Shown here: piece by piece, positions 1 to 5,036 of the stretch
How positions within the stretch are numbered: position 1 is the stretch's first letter
Layout: the number at the start of each line of letters is the position of its first letter
The notes under the pieces: model-generated
Told to the model about the DNA's origin: nothing
The model's input: only the letters and a program-made list of their open reading frames with translations
Database searches by the model: none
Origin: a bacterium
GTDB lineage: Bacteria > Bacteroidota > Bacteroidia > Bacteroidales > Bacteroidaceae
Reading direction: 5' to 3'
Assembly: GCA_004562975.1 (NCBI GenBank)
Contig: SFQP01000017.1
Coordinates: forward strand, 1-14,052
Length of the DNA: 14,052 nucleotides
Translations under genes and position numbers: made by a program

Positions 1-78
1 GAGCTTGATGATTTGCTGGAGAGTCTGAATCTGTCGTTTGGAACCGACATCACTAAGTATAAATTAGGTAAAGATTAA
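1..78 (+). CDS. rpoA: RNA polymerase alpha subunit, C-terminal end (partial)
   Basis: Frame 1 is open from the window edge and gives a 25-residue tail (begins [14 protein letters not shown], ends KLGKD) before TAA at 76-78. The tail resembles the end of bacteroidal RpoA, and rplQ follows after 8 nt, which is the conserved rpoA-rplQ order at the end of the alpha ribosomal operon. Only the extreme C-terminus is visible, downstream of the alpha-CTD, so the call rests mainly on gene order. Confidence 0.85.
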   Translation, partial: ELDDLLESLNLSFGTDITKYKLGKD

Positions 79-86
79 AACCCGAA

Positions 87-578
87 ATGAGACACAATAA
101 AAAATTCAACCATCTGAGCCGTACTGCTTCTCACAGAGCCGCAATGTTGTCCAACATGGCCTGCTCTTTGATCAAGCACAAAAGAATCACTACGACTCTG
201 GCCAAGGCTAAGGCTTTGAAGAAATACGTTGAGCCCCTCATCACCAAGAGCAAGGAGGACACGATGAATTCCCGTCGCGTAGTGTTCAGCTATCTTCAGG
301 ACAAAGTGGCCGTAACAGAGCTTTTCCGCGAAATCCGCGTCAAGGTTCTTGACCGTCCCGGCGGTTACACCCGTATCATCAAGACCGGTTTCCGTGCAAG
401 CGATGCTTCCGACATGTGCTTTATCGAGTTGGTTGACTTCGATGAGAACATGGCCAAGACCGCCAAGAAGAAGACCACGCGTACACGTCGCAGCAAAAAG
501 TCTGCCGCAGCCGAGGCACCTGTTGTAGAAGAAGCTCCCGCAGCTGAAGCTCCCGCAGAAGAAGCAAAGGCTGAGTAA
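87..578 (+). CDS. rplQ: 50S ribosomal protein L17
   Basis: Structural protein of the large ribosomal subunit. The 163-residue product starts [17 protein letters not shown] and contains the L17 core ([24 protein letters not shown], then [11 protein letters not shown] and [10 protein letters not shown]). The core ends near residue 120. The remaining 40 or so residues are a Lys/Arg stretch ([15 protein letters not shown]) followed by an Ala/Glu/Pro-rich acidic tail. The E. coli protein is about 127 residues; tailed forms are usual in Bacteroidales. The ATG lies 8 nt after the rpoA stop, so the two genes are co-transcribed. No Shine-Dalgarno is seen. The first palindromic element begins 18 nt after the stop and may act as the operon's 3' structure. 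Confidence 0.97.
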   Translation: MRHNKKFNHLSRTASHRAAMLSNMACSLIKHKRITTTLAKAKALKKYVEPLITKSKEDTMNSRRVVFSYLQDKVAVTELFREIRVKVLDRPGGYTRIIKTGFRASDASDMCFIELVDFDENMAKTAKKKTTRTRRSKKSAAAEAPVVEEAPAAEAPAEEAKAE

Positions 579-596
579 ACATATAGCAGCATAGCA

Positions 597-665
597 ATCG
601 AGTAGGAGGTAAACACTAATCATAAGGTGTTTATCTCCTATTTTCGTGTTTACCTCCTATTCGAT
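597..665 (-). repeat. 69-bp palindromic intergenic element, copy 1 (reverse orientation)
   Basis: The 20-bp outer arms, 597-616 and 646-665, are inverted with 19/20 matches. Its reverse complement matches copy 2 (2250-2318) at 66 of 69 positions. The right side carries two direct copies, 19 bp apart, of the arm core gtgtttaYctccta (627-640 and 646-659). Both can pair with the left core taggaggtaaacac (603-616), giving two alternative hairpins. No obvious target-site duplication flanks it. It sits directly behind rplQ and may serve as a transcript end, although no U-tract follows. Confidence 0.9.
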
Positions 666-707
666 TCTTCGGAAGAAAGCTTCTGACGATTATTGACGAA
701 AAACGTT

Positions 708-728
708 GCATAATTTGCGATAATTTGC
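708..728 (+). repeat. Tandem TAATTTGC motifs upstream of fic
   Basis: GCATAATTTGCG at 708-719 is followed at once by GATAATTTGC (719-728, sharing one base). The same 12-mer recurs at 770-781 inside the fic promoter palindrome, and a one-base variant is at 4903-4914. It may be a protein-binding site upstream of the fic promoter, or simply low-complexity AT-rich DNA. No function can be assigned from sequence. Confidence 0.45.
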
Positions 729-735
729 AGATTTG

Positions 736-767
736 TTTGGCTATTCGGCATTAATTTAGTATTTATG
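736..767 (+). promoter_or_regulatory. Candidate Bacteroidetes-type promoter of fic
   Basis: TTTG at 736-739 (-33 box), a 20-nt spacer, then TATTTATG at 760-767, which matches the bacteroidal -7 consensus TAnnTTTG at all but one fixed base. It would start transcription near 774, about 50 nt before the fic ATG. This is a by-eye match only. Confidence 0.45.
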
Positions 768-783
768 CCGCATAATTTGCGGC
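767..783. promoter_or_regulatory. Palindrome overlapping the fic transcription start (candidate operator)
   Basis: GCCGCATAATTTGCGGC: perfect 6-bp arms (767-772 and 778-783) around TAATT. It abuts the candidate -7 box and covers the predicted start point, the classic position for a repressor site. It could instead form a small 5' leader hairpin. The binding protein, if any, is unknown; Fic itself has a C-terminal winged-helix-like segment. Confidence 0.4.
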
Positions 784-823
784 GTTATATATAATATTTT
801 GTCGCACAAAGTAGGAATGCGTT

Positions 824-2122
824 ATGTATATACACGAAAGAGATAATTGGACGGACTTCCGTTGGGACACGTCCCAAGTGTCACTCCTTCAGGAAAAAGT
901 ATTCCGTAAGCAGGGTTTGCTTTATGGCAGGTTGAGTTCGTTGGGATTTGACAGCAAGTTGCGTGCAATGGCAGAGAACCTGACATACGATGTGGTATAT
1001 TCTTCGGAGATAGAAGGCATACGGCTGAACGTTGATCAGGTTCGTTCTGCCATTGCTCGGAAGCTTGGCATTGAGAACGTGAAATATACCGCGCCATCGC
1101 ATTATGTCGATTCTGTTGTTGGTGTAATGCTTGAAGCGGTACAGCACTATGACATGACCCTCAGTAAAGAGAAGCTGTGTGCTTGGCAAGCAGCTTTCTT
1201 TCCAACAGGTTACAGTGAAGGAAGTCAGATCGAAATTGGCCAGTACCGCACAAACGAGGAGCATATTGTCAGCGGAATGTTTGGACGTGAGAAGATTCAC
1301 TATATTGCTCCTTCGCCAGACCGCGTAGAAGAGGAGATGGAAAAGTTTCTTGCCTGGTTTGATGGAGAGGAGCCTGTAAGCAGCGTCATCCGTTCTGCCA
1401 TTGCCCATTTCAGGTTTGTGAGCATACATCCCTTCGAGGACGGTAATGGGCGGTTGGCCCGCATCCTTTCAGACATGCTTCTTGCTCGTGGAGAAAAGAG
1501 CGAGTTCCGTTTCTACAATGTTTCATCACAGATTAACAAGGACAAGAATCACTACTATGACATTCTGGAGCGGATGCAGCATGGCGAAGGCGATATAACA
1601 GAGTGGTTAGTGTGGTACATGCAGAAATTGGTGGATGCCCTTGACGAGGCTGACACCATCGTCACCACAATCCTGAACAAGAGCTTTTTCTGGCAGAAGG
1701 CATCGTCAGTTCCGATGACAGAACGTCAGACGCAGATGCTCAATTTCTTTCTTGACGGATATGAAGCAAAGATTACGTCAAAGACTTGGGCGACATTGGC
1801 AAAGTGCTCGAAGGACACGGCCATACGCGACATACAGGATCTTGTTGACAAGAACATCCTGATAGAGGACATTCCCGGAGCAAAGCGTCCAAGTTACTCC
1901 ATCGTCTATGATGCTGAGGACCTGACACAATTCTTCACTGAGGTAAACATTACTGAGGAAAATGGCGTTTCATATCTCAATGCCTTGTATAAAGGAAAGA
2001 GACCTATTAACGAAAGAATTCTCAAACTCGATGCTGAAAGATACAAGAAAGGTGATTTGCCATTAGCTAATCTACTAAGTAAATACTGTTCCTATATCGT
2101 TGTAGGCAATAGAGACTTATAA
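824..2122 (+). CDS. Class II Fic-family protein AMP-transferase with DUF4172 N-terminus and HTH-like segment
   Basis: Fic enzymes usually transfer AMP from ATP to a Ser/Thr/Tyr hydroxyl of a target protein. The 432-residue product begins MYIHERDNWTDFRWD, the DUF4172 signature. The inhibitory motif [S/T]xxxE[G/N] is S60-S-E-I-E64-G65, placing it in class II, where the blocking helix is in the same chain as the Fic core. The catalytic loop HPFEDGNGR is at 202-210 with the invariant His202. Residues about 298-350 resemble a winged helix (TERQTQMLNFF...KDTAIRDIQDLVDKNIL). Family members usually end soon after the PSYS segment (here 356-359). This protein continues about 70 residues, and that DNA drops to about 36% GC. 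No antitoxin gene is adjacent. The gene lies alone between two inverted 69-bp elements. The target protein is unknown. The ATG at 824 was chosen because DUF4172 begins there. Confidence 0.93.
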   Translation: MYIHERDNWTDFRWDTSQVSLLQEKVFRKQGLLYGRLSSLGFDSKLRAMAENLTYDVVYSSEIEGIRLNVDQVRSAIARKLGIENVKYTAPSHYVDSVVGVMLEAVQHYDMTLSKEKLCAWQAAFFPTGYSEGSQIEIGQYRTNEEHIVSGMFGREKIHYIAPSPDRVEEEMEKFLAWFDGEEPVSSVIRSAIAHFRFVSIHPFEDGNGRLARILSDMLLARGEKSEFRFYNVSSQINKDKNHYYDILERMQHGEGDITEWLVWYMQKLVDALDEADTIVTTILNKSFFWQKASSVPMTERQTQMLNFFLDGYEAKITSKTWATLAKCSKDTAIRDIQDLVDKNILIEDIPGAKRPSYSIVYDAEDLTQFFTEVNITEENGVSYLNALYKGKRPINERILKLDAERYKKGDLPLANLLSKYCSYIVVGNRDL

Positions 2123-2249
2123 TACCATTTTGTACAAACTGGCCACAATCAGAAAGCATCGTGGAAGTTTTGTACGGTTATGTAAACTTGACAACAAATC
2201 GCATTTGTCGCCGAGTTGATATTTGTGAAATTTGTTTCTACTGTTTGAT

Positions 2250-2318
2250 ATCGAGTAGGAGGTAAACACGAAAATAGGAGATAAACAACCTATGATTAGT
2301 GTTTACCTCCTACTCGAT
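2250..2318 (+). repeat. 69-bp palindromic intergenic element, copy 2 (forward orientation)
   Basis: Perfect 20-bp terminal inverted repeats: atcgagtaggaggtaaacac at 2250-2269 and its complement at 2299-2318. Inside, a second arm-like unit taggagataaacaa (2275-2288) repeats the first core (2256-2269) with a 19-bp period. The right arm can pair with the first core (14/14, 29-nt loop) or the second (12/14, 10-nt loop). It lies between the convergent 3' ends of fic and the secreted-protein gene, so it could act as a two-way transcript end. Confidence 0.92.
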
Positions 2319-2325
2319 TTTGCCG

Positions 2326-2346
2326 GGCGCCTGCTCAAGAGGCGCC
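2326..2346. other. GC-rich stem-loop after the secreted-protein gene
   Basis: GGCGCCT (2326-2332) and AGGCGCC (2340-2346) form a perfect 7-bp stem with a 7-nt loop, 5 nt beyond the stop of the minus-strand gene. No U-tract follows on either strand, so it is not a textbook terminator. With the palindromic element beside it, it may stabilise or end the sigma-operon mRNA. Confidence 0.4.
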
Positions 2347-2351
2347 GCCGA

Positions 2352-3251
2352 CTATTGCATCACGCCGTCGTCATACGTCACGATGTCGGGCCATTCAATA
2401 GGCACAAACATACTCTTGTTCTGTTTCCGTGCCACGTGCAATATCTTCAACACACCCTTTGCCGACGTGTTAAGCAGATAACAGTGCTCATATTCCCCCA
2501 GTATCAGGCACACCTCCCTTTTCCATAGGGGACTCTCCATATAGGAATAGACCTGGCCGCGTTTTTTGTACGACAGCATGAGCTTGCGCAGTTCCATCAT
2601 CACTTCGTCTGCATCCGCCGCAACGTCGTAGCGCAAGCCTTGTGTCGTGTCCTCAGCGTTCATACTGTAGGCAATTGATGCAGTGCCGCCGTTGCGTTTG
2701 CGGTAGCTCACTTTCACGGTTTGGCATTTCTTTTGTTTCACCAGCGAAGCCAGAAAGTCTTCCAGTGGTGCATTGTCAACCGGCCCCACCGTTTCGTCCG
2801 GCAGTTTGGGGTCTTTAAACTCCACCCCCATCACCATTTGTTGGCAATTGATGTCAAGCATCGCCATGATCCGGGAATGGCGCGTGAAGGCATGTCCGTA
2901 GATTTCATGTTCCATAGTGCCTTGCGCCAGTCGCCCACCCTTCACGATTGAGTAAGACACCGTGTCGCATCCCGTTTGTCGATGGGTTTCATAAAGGTTG
3001 GCCTCATCTGCCTCACTCATGGCAGAGTTGTAGGCAGAACGGATGGTGTAGATGTCGCTTGGCGTCACACTGTCTTTCGGTACACGCACGAAAAAGAAGT
3101 CACTGTGCGTCTTTCCGTCAAAACTCTCAACAATCGCGCCATAAGATTGGAATTTTCCAGTGGCATACGTTTTCAGTCCGCGCAACGTTTCTTGCGCCGA
3201 GCCCGTCAAGGCCATCAGGCACAGGCAGGCTAAAGTCATTGTCTTTTTCAT
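2352..3251 (-). CDS. Secreted protein of unknown function, third gene of the sigma-factor operon
   Basis: 299 residues with a signal peptide (MKKTMTLACLCLMALTGSA, probable cleavage before Q20) and no lipobox at the expected place, so it is predicted to be exported to the periplasm or beyond. I do not recognise the family. Visible features are an HExxxH pattern at 115-120 (HEIYGH; one residue longer than the zincin HExxH), Cys at 95 and 136 and further Cys in the C-terminal third, and the segment DTVSYSIVKGG near 96-106. The start is 20 nt downstream of the anti-sigma stop, so it is almost certainly co-transcribed with the sigma and anti-sigma genes. It may be an effector of, or sensor for, that system; this is inference from context only. 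Confidence 0.85.
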   Translation of the reverse strand: MKKTMTLACLCLMALTGSAQETLRGLKTYATGKFQSYGAIVESFDGKTHSDFFFVRVPKDSVTPSDIYTIRSAYNSAMSEADEANLYETHRQTGCDTVSYSIVKGGRLAQGTMEHEIYGHAFTRHSRIMAMLDINCQQMVMGVEFKDPKLPDETVGPVDNAPLEDFLASLVKQKKCQTVKVSYRKRNGGTASIAYSMNAEDTTQGLRYDVAADADEVMMELRKLMLSYKKRGQVYSYMESPLWKREVCLILGEYEHCYLLNTSAKGVLKILHVARKQNKSMFVPIEWPDIVTYDDGVMQ

Positions 3252-3271
3252 GTATTCAGAGATTTGTTTGA

Positions 3272-4069
3272 TTAGAAACCTATGTGGGCATATTGTTCCA
3301 GAACCTCGCCCCTCACTCTGTTTCTCACCCGAATGGCGCGCTCATCCAGCTGCGAATGTTCAGAATAGGTAAACAAAGTCGATACAATATGTTCCGAAAG
3401 GTCAGATTGGTAGTCGTTCACGGTTGATGCCGGTAGCTTTTCGTCCGTGTTGTCCGGAAGCTGGGCGTGGTTCTTGTCAGATGCACCGGCGGCGTTGTTA
3501 CCTTGTCCGGCTGTGGCCGACAGGTATTCGCCATCGTCCTTTGCCGTCTCCTTTTCAGAGGATAAAGGCCTGTGGGATTGTCCCATGACATTACGGCCTG
3601 GGGCTTTTGGCGTTTCAGACAACAAAGCCGTTGCCGGTGGCATCATCTGTGCTGTACAAGGCTGTTCAGACACTTTGCCGGCAGGCTGCAGCGACTGCTT
3701 CACAGCGGTGGCGAGTACTTCTTTGCTGTCCGCGACGGGAGTTTCCTGCCGCCACGCCATACGTCCCAACAAGCAGCAGATACAAAATACGGCAGCCACT
3801 CCCGCCACTTTCAGCCACTTCAGGCTGCGGCGTGGAGATTGTTCAGACGCGGGCTGTGCCAATATGTTAGGGCTGTGCCGAATGGGTTCTGTATGGGCCA
3901 ACACACCGGCTTCGATGCCGTCAAACAAGACGGCGAAAGCTTTCCAACGCTCCGGTACAGACTGGGCTGTGGCAAAGTAGTCGGCCAACAGCCGTTCTTC
4001 TGCCAGCGTGGTTTCACCCTTTACAAAACGGTTGAGCAATGCTTCAATGCTGGTTTCTTCGTATTTCAT
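3272..4069 (-). CDS. Single-pass membrane protein, probable anti-sigma factor
   Basis: 265 residues. The N-terminal ~60 residues (MKYEETSIEALLNRFVKGET...) resemble the helical cytoplasmic start common in bacteroidal anti-sigma-like proteins. One membrane segment follows basic residues (RRSLKWLK) at about 85-106. The rest is a Ser/Ala/Pro-rich, low-complexity periplasmic region to about 220, then a charged helical end (DERAIRVRNRVRGEVLEQYAH). No zinc-binding HxxxCxxC motif is seen. The start codon lies inside the sigma gene (26-bp overlap), which suggests translational coupling. By position it should bind and restrain the sigma factor at the membrane. That role is inferred, not shown by a recognised domain. 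Confidence 0.75.
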   Translation of the reverse strand: MKYEETSIEALLNRFVKGETTLAEERLLADYFATAQSVPERWKAFAVLFDGIEAGVLAHTEPIRHSPNILAQPASEQSPRRSLKWLKVAGVAAVFCICCLLGRMAWRQETPVADSKEVLATAVKQSLQPAGKVSEQPCTAQMMPPATALLSETPKAPGRNVMGQSHRPLSSEKETAKDDGEYLSATAGQGNNAAGASDKNHAQLPDNTDEKLPASTVNDYQSDLSEHIVSTLFTYSEHSQLDERAIRVRNRVRGEVLEQYAHIGF

Positions 4070-4601
4070 ATTGCTGGTTAATCAATGTTAGTAATCGTGC
4101 CCTTGCCTTGCTTAACATACCTCTCACCGCTCCTGCCGAGGTGCCCAAGGCGCGTGCTATATCTTCTGTTTCCATGTGTTGCTCCGAGCGCATTCTCAGG
4201 ATAATCTGCCATTTCTCTGGCAGCTGTTTCACGGCATTCTCACACAGGCCGTAGGCCTCTTTGGCTTCCATCGCCACGTCCGGTCCCGGCGTAGACGGCA
4301 GATAAGCCACCTCTTCCGGCCCTTCCTCCTCATCTCGGCTCCCGGCGAACAGGCCGCGAAAACGGAGTCGCTTTCTGTCCTTGAGCTGGTTCAGGCAAAG
4401 ATTGCGACAAACCACGGCAGCATAGGCGCAGAGTTGGCTCTTGTCTTTCGATAGTTGGCCTCGCAGTTGCCACAGTCTGAGCATCACCTCCTGTGTCGCG
4501 TCGGCTGCGTCGTCTGCGTCGGGCAGGTAGCGCGTAGCTTCACACCACACCACGTGGCGCACTTCCGGCACCAATGCTATGTAGGTTTTGTCGTCCATCA
4601 T
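4044..4601 (-). CDS. ECF-type RNA polymerase sigma factor
   Basis: 185 residues from the ATG at 4601 (ATG at 4598 also possible; the frame extends to a TTG at 4607). It directs RNA polymerase to an unknown regulon. Region 2 includes DAADATQEVMLRLW at about 31-44, the DxxQEVxxRxW pattern of sigma region 2.2. Region 4 lies at about 126-172 (LPEKWQIILRMR, then the helix-turn-helix METEDIARALGTSAGAVRGMLSKARARL). The linker carries an acidic insert (SRDEEEGPEE). Regions 1.1 and 3 are absent, as is typical of ECF factors. It is first in an operon with a membrane anti-sigma candidate and a secreted protein. Confidence 0.93.
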   Translation of the reverse strand: MMDDKTYIALVPEVRHVVWCEATRYLPDADDAADATQEVMLRLWQLRGQLSKDKSQLCAYAAVVCRNLCLNQLKDRKRLRFRGLFAGSRDEEEGPEEVAYLPSTPGPDVAMEAKEAYGLCENAVKQLPEKWQIILRMRSEQHMETEDIARALGTSAGAVRGMLSKARARLLTLINQQYEIRRNQH

Positions 4602-4638
4602 ACCCAATATACAACTTTATCGGCTTACCGCTACCTTA

Positions 4639-4670
4639 AAACCTTATTTTTTTTGATTTGAATCCGCAAA
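4639..4670 (-). promoter_or_regulatory. Weak candidate promoter of the sigma operon
   Basis: On the minus strand TTTG (4670-4667) is followed after 20 nt by TAAGGTTT (4646-4639), which matches the TAnnTTTG box at four of six fixed bases. It is about 38 nt upstream of the ATG, a sensible distance. If the sigma factor is autoregulated, the real promoter could have a different, sigma-specific sequence here. Confidence 0.35.
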
Positions 4671-4693
4671 TGACAGCCCCCATTAGAAGACAA

Positions 4694-4731
4694 AAAAAGA
4701 GGGTGTGTCATAATTGGTGCACCCTCTTTTT
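4694..4731 (-). terminator. Bidirectional intrinsic terminator hairpin
   Basis: Perfect 12-bp stem: AAAAAGAGGGTG at 4694-4705 and its complement at 4720-4731, with a 14-nt loop. On the minus strand the stem runs into seven T's (4698-4692); on the plus strand five T's. It lies between the end of the BaiN-like gene and the start of the sigma operon, both minus strand, so it would insulate the sigma operon. It is about 300 nt beyond the BaiN-like stop. Confidence 0.75.
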
Positions 4732-4744
4732 ATAATCATCTAAA

Positions 4745-4794
4745 ATCAAGTAGGAGTTAAACAACCTATGATTAGTGTTTACCTCCTACTCGAT
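4745..4794 (+). repeat. 50-bp short form of the palindromic element, copy 3
   Basis: Same as copy 2 except that one 19-bp internal unit is missing: only one left core (taggagttaaacaa, 4751-4764), a 10-nt loop identical to copy 2 (cctatgatta), and the right arm 4775-4794, identical to that of copy 2. The left arm has drifted (atcaag for atcgag), leaving 17 of 20 arm pairs. It can form only the short-loop hairpin. It lies 13 bp from the terminator hairpin in a gene-free region. Confidence 0.88.
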
Positions 4795-4868
4795 TTGCAG
4801 TGTTCAACCATTTCTGACATGGCGGAACATCATATTTTCCAGCACCCTTCCGCCTTTCGTTTGCACTT

Positions 4869-4940
4869 GTCATATGTATTGCTGGTCTTTTCAATCGTTA
4901 TTGCGTAATTTGCGTAACGCAATTAACGCAATGATATGAC
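4869..4940. repeat. Nested palindrome in the 4.6-5.0 kb intergenic region
   Basis: The core 4901-4931 is an odd-centred palindrome (TTGCGTAATTTGCGT / A / ACGCAATTAACGCAA) with 13 of 15 symmetric pairs. Outside it, GTCATAT (4869-4875) and ATTGC (4878-4882) are complementary to ATATGAC (4934-4940) and GCAAT (4928-4932). The outer stem and the core share 4928-4931, so they cannot both form fully. It holds GCGTAATTTGCG (4903-4914), a one-base variant of a motif upstream of fic. No gene is seen here. It may be a protein-binding site or a structured 3' region of the flavoprotein mRNA. Confidence 0.6.
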
Positions 4941-5036
4941 AGTAAGACTGAACAGCCGGTGAAAGCTGTGTTCGGAAACCGCATTTGTGTGGGGAAAACA
5001 GCCGGGCTCTTGTCATCGCCTTGTCTGGTGAGTTTT

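Noticed and set aside
75..623. 182-codon minus-strand frame across rplQ, starting MISVYLLLD inside element copy 1
   Set aside because: It is antisense to rplQ. The MISVYLLLD start recurs only because every copy of the element contains the same ATG-led sequence (also at 2292 and 4768).
597..665. CRISPR-like or IS-end interpretation of the palindromic elements
   Set aside because: Only single copies at each site, no spacers, no adjacent transposase or cas gene, and no visible target-site duplication.
666..823. Sigma70-like TATAAT at 790-795 as the fic promoter
   Set aside because: No -35 box at a suitable distance, and it lies only about 30 nt before the ATG; the TTTG/TATTTATG pair fits Bacteroidetes promoter rules better.
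1936..1949. GAGGTAAACATTA inside fic resembling the element arm (gaggtaaacacta)
   Set aside because: Only about 12 bases match, in frame within a coding region and without the other arm; likely chance, although it sits close to the composition change.
2292..2528. 78-codon plus-strand frame from element copy 2
   Set aside because: It starts in the repeat and runs antisense through the end of the secreted-protein gene; no protein character.
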